Origin: DASZMJ01 sp035551935
GTDB taxonomy: Bacteria > Planctomycetota > Planctomycetia > Isosphaerales > Isosphaeraceae
Direction: 5' to 3'
DNA length: 12,013 nt
Assembly: GCA_035551935.1 (NCBI GenBank)
Contig: DASZMJ010000264.1
Span: 1 to 12,013, forward strand
The notes below the pieces were generated by a model. The model saw only the letters and a program-made list of their open reading frames with translations, had not been told where the DNA came from and ran no database searches. Below are positions 7,386-12,013 of this stretch, in pieces (position 1 is the stretch's first letter; each line of letters begins with the position of its first letter). A program made the position numbers and the translations under genes.

Positions 7386-8528
7386 TCAACGCGCGAGGGT
7401 GATGGGGATGGTCCGCTCGGCGTCGCGGCCGGCGACGAGGTCGCGGGCGCGGAGGCGGAGCCGGTACGGGCCGGGCGGGACCGAGTCGGGCAGGACGACC
7501 CGATAGACCACGTAATACTCGCGACGGGGCGACTCGCAGCGGTCCTCGGCGTCCTTCAACGGGTGCGACCAGAGCGGCCGGTCCCCCCCCGCCGGGAGCA
7601 ATTCCAGGGTCGCCGCCAGTCTCGAGCGGACGCCGGCCCCGGCCGGCTCGAACCGGACTCCGTTCCAGGCGCCATAGATCAGGACGGCCTGCCCCCGCTT
7701 CGGCGCCGACGCCCCCCACGAGTCGATGTCGCCGAACCCCCTGACCCGCCGGCAGATCGCCAGCTCCGCGACCTCCAGGGCAGGCTCGGGCACGGGGTCG
7801 CCCGTTGGTTTCGTTTGTTCCGAGAATGACCCCGTTGGATCGGCTTCCCCGACGGTGGGTGGCACGCCCTGCAAGGGCGTGGTCCCCGGCCCGGCCACGC
7901 CCTGCAAGGGCGTGCCACCGGACCGCGGACCGTCTGAGAGTCGTCGGGCCACTCCGGGGTCGTCGTCCTCGCGTTGGATCGCGTCCACGTCCCCGCGATC
8001 GGGCCGAACGTCCTCGTCGGCCGGGCTCGCCGGCTCCCTCGACGGCGTCGGGGGCCGTACCGGGCCATCGGCCGAGTCGGGCGGCTCGGCGGCGGGCTCG
8101 GGAGGGACCGGCGGGCTCGCCTCGGATGGGGTCGGGACGGCGGACAGGAAGAGCTGGGCGTCCGATGGGGGCTTCGTCGGCTCGGGCTTCGTCGCCGGGC
8201 CACTGTCTTCAACCAGGGCGGCGCGGGCGAGGGCCTCGGCGCGCCGGAGGGCCTCCGGCGAGATGGCGGGGCCGGTCGCCGCGGCCGGCAAGGGGGGCAG
8301 CTCCGCGTGCGGCGGCGGCTCGGGCTTCGGAATCGGGGCGACCGCGGGCGGAACGGGTGCGGCGGCCGGTGCGGGAGCCGGCTCGGCGGCGGCGGCCGGC
8401 GGTGGCGGCGATGTCGTTATCGAGGTCGGCCGCAGCGTCGGCGCCCCCTGGCAGCCGGCCAGGGCGACGAGACCGCCCAGGGCCGGGCCGATCCAGGCCC
8501 GTCGTCTCCGACTCCGCGGCAAGGGCAT
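7386..8528 (-). CDS. Pro/Ala-rich lipoprotein with a conserved planctomycete-type C-terminal domain
   Basis: A 380-residue protein. A basic N-terminus (PRSRRRR) and hydrophobic stretch end in the lipobox LAGC with C26, so it should be lipid-anchored. Residues about 36-240 are low-complexity Pro/Ala/Glu sequence, probably an extended linker. Residues about 250-380 form a folded domain: LEVAELAICRRVRGFGDID, GQAVLIYGAWNGVRFE, REYYVVYRVVLPDSVPPGPY and a final beta-rich stretch. I recognise this as a planctomycete-type module of unknown function. ATG 8526-8528 is chosen for its signal peptide and a GAGG site (8535-8538). The frame stays open upstream to 9494, but that part overlaps pxpC and looks like shadow sequence. 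Residues 204-224 are encoded by palindromic element G, inserted in frame in the linker. Confidence 0.8.
   Translation of the reverse strand: MPLPRSRRRRAWIGPALGGLVALAGCQGAPTLRPTSITTSPPPPAAAAEPAPAPAAAPVPPAVAPIPKPEPPPHAELPPLPAAATGPAISPEALRRAEALARAALVEDSGPATKPEPTKPPSDAQLFLSAVPTPSEASPPVPPEPAAEPPDSADGPVRPPTPSREPASPADEDVRPDRGDVDAIQREDDDPGVARRLSDGPRSGGTPLQGVAGPGTTPLQGVPPTVGEADPTGSFSEQTKPTGDPVPEPALEVAELAICRRVRGFGDIDSWGASAPKRGQAVLIYGAWNGVRFEPAGAGVRSRLAATLELLPAGGDRPLWSHPLKDAEDRCESPRREYYVVYRVVLPDSVPPGPYRLRLRARDLVAGRDAERTIPITLAR
7858..7919. repeat. Palindromic element G inside a coding sequence
   Basis: Arms 7858-7882 and 7895-7919 are perfect reverse complements over 25 bases with a 12-base spacer. Each arm contains a hairpin, CACGCCCT GCA AGGGCGTG. 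The whole element lies within the lipoprotein gene and is read in frame, giving two copies of the peptide TPLQGV. The window's last bases repeat the first 12 bases of this element, so it is a dispersed repeat and not a local oddity. Unlike elements D, E and F it has no GTAG head. Confidence 0.9.
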
Positions 8529-8593
8529 CGATCGCCTCGCGACTGGCTTCTCGGGATCGGCGACGCTCGCCCCCGCGCACCGGGGGGTTCGCG

Positions 8594-8629
8594 AAAAAAG
8601 ATGGGATCGGCCGCGAGTGATAGCCGATC
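8594..8629 (-). terminator. Candidate intrinsic terminator after pxpC
   Basis: On the minus strand GATCGGC (8623-8629) pairs with GCCGATC (8605-8611) across an 11-base loop. CCATC and then six T (8594-8599) follow. It lies 19 bases downstream of the pxpC stop. The 5-base gap between stem and T-run is slightly long for an ideal terminator. If it works, the lipoprotein gene is a separate transcription unit. Confidence 0.5.
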
Positions 8630-8647
8630 TCTCGGCATCGGACAAGC

Positions 8648-9574
8648 TCAATCGACCGCCCCCCGCGCCCGCCGCGCCACCCGCTCGACGAGCTCGGCCC
8701 GCGCCCGGCGGTCGGCCCGGTCGAGGGCCCGGGCCGCTTCCAACTCGATGCGTTGAAACGTGATGCGATCGCCCGGCCGCGCCTGTGCGAGCCGGTCGAG
8801 GTCGGCCGTGACGACGTGGGCGACGTGCGGATAGCCCCCCATCGTGCCACAGGCGACCCCCAGCACGATCAACCCTCGCTCGGTCACCTGGACAGCCCCC
8901 GGCGCCACCGGCGTCGACAGCCGGCCCGGATCGGGCTCGACCGACACGGCCGGGCCGTCGAGCCGGAGCCCCTTGCGGTCGCTCCGCGAGCCGACCCGGG
9001 ATTCCAGGCCCTCCCAGTCGATCCGGCCGTCCGCGTCGGGGCCGTCGAGGACCCGGATCGGCCCGGAGGTCGGGTCGGGCAGGAACTCCCCGGCCAGCCA
9101 TCGCGCGGGGGTGGTCGCCGAGAATGCCGGCAGGGCGTCGCCGGGCCGGAGGGCCTGCTCGGTCGATCGGCTCCCGAGGACCTCGGGTGTCCTCCAGCCC
9201 CCTCGGACCGCCAGATACGTCCTCGCGCCCCGCCGTGCCGGGCCAAGGACGAGCCGCTCGCCGGCCCGGAGCGTCATCGCCGAAGGAATCCGCAGCGACC
9301 GTTCTCCGTCCGGGCCGGCGAGCGTCGCGGCCATCGTCGCCCCGGCCAGCGCGATCGCGAGATCTCCCTCGGCCCGGTACGAGCCCCCCACCAGCGTCAT
9401 TTCCAGCGCCGCCGCCCCCGGCGGATTGCCCACCAGCGCATTGGCCAGGGCCATCGATCCCCCGTCGAACGCCCCCGCCACCCCCACCCCCCATTCCCGG
9501 ACCCCGGGCCGGCCCAGGTCCTGGACCGTGGAGAAGAGGCCCGGGTTCAGGACGGTGAGAAACGTGCCGGTCAT
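8648..9574 (-). CDS. pxpC: 5-oxoprolinase subunit PxpC (biotin-dependent carboxyltransferase-like)
   Basis: A 308-residue protein, the usual length for the family. The N-terminal signature LNPGLFSTVQDLGRPG is followed by the second signature VAGAFDGGSMALANALVGN and GAAALEMTLVGG; later ARTYLAVRGG and GLIVLGVACGTMGGYPHV are also typical. PxpA, PxpB and PxpC together hydrolyse 5-oxoproline (pyroglutamate), a spontaneous glutamine breakdown product, to glutamate using ATP; PxpC is thought to work with PxpB in the phosphorylation step. The ATG at 9572-9574 (MTGTFLTV) is chosen because conservation starts there. An in-frame ATG at 9608-9610 would add MEEVRNSGPYGS, which is repeat E read as protein, and is probably not native. 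No good Shine-Dalgarno site precedes 9574. No pxpB is present beside it. Confidence 0.88.
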   Translation of the reverse strand: MTGTFLTVLNPGLFSTVQDLGRPGVREWGVGVAGAFDGGSMALANALVGNPPGAAALEMTLVGGSYRAEGDLAIALAGATMAATLAGPDGERSLRIPSAMTLRAGERLVLGPARRGARTYLAVRGGWRTPEVLGSRSTEQALRPGDALPAFSATTPARWLAGEFLPDPTSGPIRVLDGPDADGRIDWEGLESRVGSRSDRKGLRLDGPAVSVEPDPGRLSTPVAPGAVQVTERGLIVLGVACGTMGGYPHVAHVVTADLDRLAQARPGDRITFQRIELEAARALDRADRRARAELVERVARRARGAVD

Positions 9575-9580
9575 TGATCC

Positions 9581-9648
9581 GTAGGGTCCGCTATTGCGGA
9601 CCTCTTCCATATGTGGAAGGGAAGACGGTCCGCAATAGCGGACCCTAC
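9581..9648. repeat. Palindromic element E (REPIN-like, GTAG head)
   Basis: Arms 9581-9602 and 9627-9648 are perfect reverse complements over 22 bases. Both start 5'-GTAG, and each holds the hairpin GGTCCGC TATT GCGGACC. The centre has a smaller stem, CTTCCA/TGGAAG. It fills the gap between pxpA and pxpC: the pxpA stop TAG (9645-9647) is part of the GTAG head of the right arm, and the other end is 6 bases from the pxpC start. It is of the same family as element D. Confidence 0.9.
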
Positions 9649-10373
9649 AAAGACAAAGAACTCAGCACGTTTTCGACCGCGATGGAGTCGCGATCCAGGG
9701 CCTCGCGGAGCAGGTCGGCGAGGCGGGCGGAGGCCGGATGGTCGCCGTGGAGGCAGAGGGTGGCGAGGCCGAGGTCGGGGCGGAGGAGGCGATCGAGCTG
9801 GGCGAGGACGTCGGCGGGGTCGTCGAGGGTGGCGCGGGGCTCGGAGCGGGGGGCGAGGCGGCCGTCGTCGAGGTAGCGACGATCGGGGGACCCTTCGGCG
9901 ACGAAGCGGAGCCCGACGCGACGGCATTCGGCGGCGACGCACGAGTTGGGCTGGCCGAAGATCGGCAACCCCAATCGCGCGGCCGCCGCGACGACCCCCG
10001 CGGCGACGGCCGGGTCGCGCTGGGCCTGGTTGTAGAGGGCCCCGTGGGGCTTGAGGAAGCGCAGGGGGATGCCGACCTCGGCCGCCAGGCTCGCAAGACT
10101 CTCCACTTGCTCGACGACGAGCGCCTCGGCCTCCGCCGCGTCGATGGCCTGCTCGCGACGGCCGAAGTGCTCGCGGTCGGCGAACCCCGGGTGGGCGCCG
10201 ACGTCCACGCCGCGCGCCTTCGCGGCGCGGAGGGTCGCCAGGATCGTCTCGCGGTCGCCCGCGTGGAAGCCGCACGAGACGCTCGCCGAGGTGACGCGGT
10301 CCAGCAGGGCCTCGTCCCACGGGAACCCCTCGCCCAGGTCGGCGTTCAGGTCGATCGTCCGGGTGTTCTCCAT
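9645..10373 (-). CDS. pxpA: 5-oxoprolinase subunit PxpA (LamB/YcsF family)
   Basis: A 242-residue cytoplasmic protein, close to the usual 250. Family signatures occur in order: DLNADLGEGFPWD (D12, E15), SVSCGFHAGD (H37), GVDVGAHPGF (H61), FLKPHGALYNQ (K108, H110, N115), EGSPDRRYLDDGRLAPR and LCLHGDHP. PxpA is the ring-opening, hydrolytic subunit of the prokaryotic 5-oxoprolinase. ATG 10371-10373 has a strong GGAGGG site (10378-10383) upstream. The TAG stop lies within element E. It is first in a likely two-gene unit with pxpC and is divergent from the metallophosphoesterase. The pxpB partner, often placed between pxpA and pxpC, is missing; its usual place holds a palindrome. Confidence 0.92.
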   Translation of the reverse strand: MENTRTIDLNADLGEGFPWDEALLDRVTSASVSCGFHAGDRETILATLRAAKARGVDVGAHPGFADREHFGRREQAIDAAEAEALVVEQVESLASLAAEVGIPLRFLKPHGALYNQAQRDPAVAAGVVAAAARLGLPIFGQPNSCVAAECRRVGLRFVAEGSPDRRYLDDGRLAPRSEPRATLDDPADVLAQLDRLLRPDLGLATLCLHGDHPASARLADLLREALDRDSIAVENVLSSLSL

Positions 10374-10501
10374 GCGACCCTCCCCGGCGACGACCCCGCC
10401 GGTCCTCGGAATGTTACCGCGCCTCGGGGTTACAAGACCCGGGGATTCCCTGGCGCAACCGGGGGAATCTCCGTTATTCTTGGGGGAACGGAGGCCACGC
10501 G
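10374..10501. promoter_or_regulatory. Divergent intergenic region between pxpA and the metallophosphoesterase
   Basis: These 128 bases must hold the start signals for both genes. A short inverted repeat, GATTCCC and GGGAATC (about 10444-10469), lies in the middle and could be an operator. On the minus strand TTGCGC is followed 18 bases later by TGTAAC, a weak promoter-like pair for pxpA. On the plus strand TATTCT (10475-10480) could serve as a -10 box. None of these boxes is convincing alone. Confidence 0.3.
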
Positions 10502-11119
10502 ATGAAGCTCTTGCTGTTCAGCGACCTGCACACCGATACGAGGGCGGCCCGGTCGCTGGTCGAGCGGGCGGCGGACGAGGGGATCGACGTGCTCGTCGGC
10601 GCCGGCGACTTCGGCAGCGTCCGGCGCGACGTGCGGGCCTGCGTCGACGTGCTCCGCGCGCTGACGTTGCCCGCGATCCTCGTCGCCGGCAACAACGAGA
10701 CGACCGACGAGCTGGTCGCCGCCTGCCGCGACTGGCCGACCGCGCACGTCTTGCACGGCAACGGGGCCGAGATCGCCGGGCGCACCTTCTTCGGCCTCGG
10801 CGGCGGCGTGCCCGTGACCCCCTTCGGTGCCTGGAGCTACGACTTCACCGAGGACGAGGCCGCCGCCCTGCTCGACCCCTGTCCGGCCGGCTGCGTCCTC
10901 GTCAGCCACTCGCCCCCCAAGGGGGCCGTCGACCTCGACTCCCGAGGCCGGAGCCACGGCAGCACCGCCGTCCGCGCCGCGATCCTCCGCAACCACCCCG
11001 TCCTCGTCGTCTGCGGCCACATCCACGCCAGCGCCGGCCAGGCCGCCACGATCGGCCCGACGCCCGTCGTCAACGCGGGGCCGGAGGGGATCGTATGGGA
11101 GATCCCCGAGCCGCGGTGA
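10502..11119 (+). CDS. Calcineurin-like metallophosphoesterase
   Basis: A 205-residue cytoplasmic protein with all metal-binding blocks of the superfamily: FSDLHTD (D8, H10), GAGDFG (D36), GNNET (N64), SHSPP (H136) and CGHIHAS (H173, H175). The GNNE form replaces the more common GNHE; the residue after the metal-binding Asn is often a catalytic His, so the missing His may limit or change the activity. Small proteins of this type hydrolyse phosphomonoesters or diesters with two metal ions; the substrate is unknown. ATG 10502 has a clear GGAGG site (10490-10494) 7 bases upstream. The TGA stop is immediately followed by element F, which separates it from the convergent gene. Confidence 0.88.
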   Translation: MKLLLFSDLHTDTRAARSLVERAADEGIDVLVGAGDFGSVRRDVRACVDVLRALTLPAILVAGNNETTDELVAACRDWPTAHVLHGNGAEIAGRTFFGLGGGVPVTPFGAWSYDFTEDEAAALLDPCPAGCVLVSHSPPKGAVDLDSRGRSHGSTAVRAAILRNHPVLVVCGHIHASAGQAATIGPTPVVNAGPEGIVWEIPEPR

Positions 11120-11172
11120 GTAGGGCGTGTGGAACACGACGTCGAGGGTTCGGCGTGTTCTACACGCCTTAC
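11120..11172. repeat. Palindromic element F (REPIN-like), possible bidirectional terminator
   Basis: Arms 11120-11138 and 11154-11172 pair at 17 of 19 positions; one mismatch would be a G-U pair in RNA. The left arm starts GTAGGGCGTG and the right (minus strand) GTAAGGCGTG. Each arm has a small stem of the type CGTGT GGA ACACG. It begins directly after the metallophosphoesterase TGA and contains the TAA stop (11169-11171) of the convergent gene, so it may also end transcription from both sides. Confidence 0.75.
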
Positions 11173-11915
11173 GTTTTCCCTGCCGGGACCGTCTTCAGGT
11201 GGGTTTCGGCATGGAAGACGTCGTCGGAGACTGGCTCGTTGCGACGGATCGCGACGGCGCGATAAGTCGACAGCACGCGGTTCTGGTCCATCGCGAAGAG
11301 GACGGGCAGGAACGTTTTCTTGTCGAGGACGACGAACGCCCGATCGAAGCCGCAAGCGGGTAGGGTGGTCCCCCCCGACTTTCTCGGGAGATCCCGGGGC
11401 ACGGCCTGGATCGTGTACTGGGTCGCCGTCTCGCTGAGCAGCGTGAAGTCGAACCGGCGTCGGGCCTCGTCCGCGGTCACGCCGAACATGAAGGGGAGCG
11501 AGGCCTCCCAGGGGACACGGCCCTCCTGCGACTCGGAGAGGGGCCTTTTCAGGATCGACTCCGGGTTCAGCTCCGACCAGTGCAGCCAATCCGCCCCATC
11601 CCAGATGATCCCGTCCCGAAACTCGGCCACCCCGTTGTCCTTGATGAACTGAGCCTCGACGGAGAAGCGGTTGGGTGCCTTGAGGACGAGGCGGCCCTCG
11701 CCACGACTCGTCGTCTTGAAGAGACGATTGTTGCGCTCAACGGTGTATCGGACGTCCACCGTCTTGAGGTCGGCCGCATGCCCGGCCCAGTCCGAAAGGA
11801 CCCGATCCATCGCGTCAATCGGCCCGGCCTGCGGGCTGGGAGTGACCGGGACCTGGCCGATCGCGGGGGTCGCCGCGACGAGCGCGAGGAGGAAGGCGCC
11901 AACGGGCGTTCGCAT
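11169..11915 (-). CDS. Secreted LolA-like protein, probably of the planctomycete TIGR03009 type
   Basis: A 248-residue protein. A signal peptide (MRTPVGAFLLALVAATPAIGQ) is followed by a single beta-rich domain. The stretch VLSDWAGHAADLKTVDVRYTV, then RLFKTTSRGEGRLVLKAPNRF and later CGFDRAFVVLDKKTFLPVLF follow the pattern of LolA-fold lipoprotein-carrier relatives and the planctomycete family TIGR03009 (a secreted protein of unknown role). I recognise the pattern but cannot confirm the family without a search. ATG 11913-11915 has GGAG (11923-11926) 7 bases upstream; an upstream in-frame start near 11951 would spoil the signal peptide. The TAA stop is inside element F. Confidence 0.75.
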   Translation of the reverse strand: MRTPVGAFLLALVAATPAIGQVPVTPSPQAGPIDAMDRVLSDWAGHAADLKTVDVRYTVERNNRLFKTTSRGEGRLVLKAPNRFSVEAQFIKDNGVAEFRDGIIWDGADWLHWSELNPESILKRPLSESQEGRVPWEASLPFMFGVTADEARRRFDFTLLSETATQYTIQAVPRDLPRKSGGTTLPACGFDRAFVVLDKKTFLPVLFAMDQNRVLSTYRAVAIRRNEPVSDDVFHAETHLKTVPAGKT

Positions 11916-12001
11916 GGGAGGTCTCCGTACCGTCCGGAACTCCATCGACACAACGCCGAGAGAATAATCCCTCGATAGGGCTTGAGTCGAGATCGTGGCG
12001 G

Positions 12002-12013
12002 GGTGGCACGCCC
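12002..12013. repeat. Start of a second copy of element G, cut by the window edge
   Basis: The last 12 bases, GGTGGCACGCCC, equal the first 12 bases of element G (7858-7869). The copy lies upstream of the TIGR03009-like gene and would continue outside the window. Twelve bases could match by chance, but the position in an intergenic region fits the other elements. Confidence 0.55.

Noticed and set aside
5433..7829. A 798-codon plus-strand open frame across the cupin, cytochrome and lipoprotein genes
   Set aside because: It is antisense to three genes with clear domains, its protein is a Gly/Ala/Glu/Arg-rich string without motifs, and such frames are expected in very GC-rich DNA.
8529..9494. 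N-terminal extension of the lipoprotein frame to base 9494
   Set aside because: It overlaps pxpC in another frame, crosses the candidate terminator, and would bury a good lipoprotein signal peptide inside the protein.
9575..9610. Earlier pxpC start at 9608-9610
   Set aside because: The added residues MEEVRNSGPYGS are repeat E translated; family similarity begins only after the ATG at 9572-9574.
188..11172. CRISPR array or tandem repeat locus
   Set aside because: The palindromes are scattered singly between genes, differ in sequence, and have no regular spacers or cas genes nearby.

Overview
The window looks like a piece of a planctomycete chromosome, most likely from the Isosphaeraceae. The DNA is strongly GC-rich. 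It carries a planctomycete-type (PSC-like) cytochrome c, a Pro-rich lipoprotein with a C-terminal domain of a planctomycete type, a small secreted protein resembling the planctomycete TIGR03009 family, and palindromic repeats at many gene borders. The placement rests on pattern recognition, not on a search.

Layout. Bases 1-174 (minus) hold a CocE/NonD-type hydrolase fragment that has lost its 5' end next to a palindromic element. On the plus strand follow a 927-residue fused MFS-like/spermidine-synthase-like protein (337-3120) and a membrane-anchored TlpA-type thioredoxin (3268-3837). A convergent minus-strand block then runs leftward from 10373: pxpA, pxpC, a Pro-rich lipoprotein, a secreted cytochrome c protein, a cupin and a polytopic membrane protein ending at 3891. 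pxpA and pxpC encode two of the three 5-oxoprolinase subunits. A metallophosphoesterase (10502-11119, plus) diverges from pxpA and converges on a secreted LolA/TIGR03009-like protein (11169-11915, minus). No stretch over 300 bases lacks a gene.

Transcription units. pxpA and pxpC probably form one unit, ended by a candidate terminator at 8594-8629. The cytochrome has its own candidate promoter (7328-7356) and is tightly coupled to the cupin (3-base gap). Except for pxpA/pxpC, no single pathway links the genes; the region reads as housekeeping and accessory genes packed between repeats.

The most striking content is the repeats. Seven palindromic elements and the start of an eighth are visible. 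Five (A, D, E, F, G) consist of two inverted copies of a small hairpin, the layout of REPINs (REP doublets); in four of these at least one copy begins 5'-GTAG, the tetranucleotide known from REP sequences handled by RAYT (TnpA-REP) transposases. Two others (B, C) are longer hairpins with AT-rich centres and a flanking C-rich tract. The elements do more than fill gaps. One lies in frame inside the lipoprotein gene, one writes the C-terminal tails and at least one stop codon of two convergent genes, and others contain or touch stop codons. Arms agree within an element but differ between elements. No transposase is in the window.
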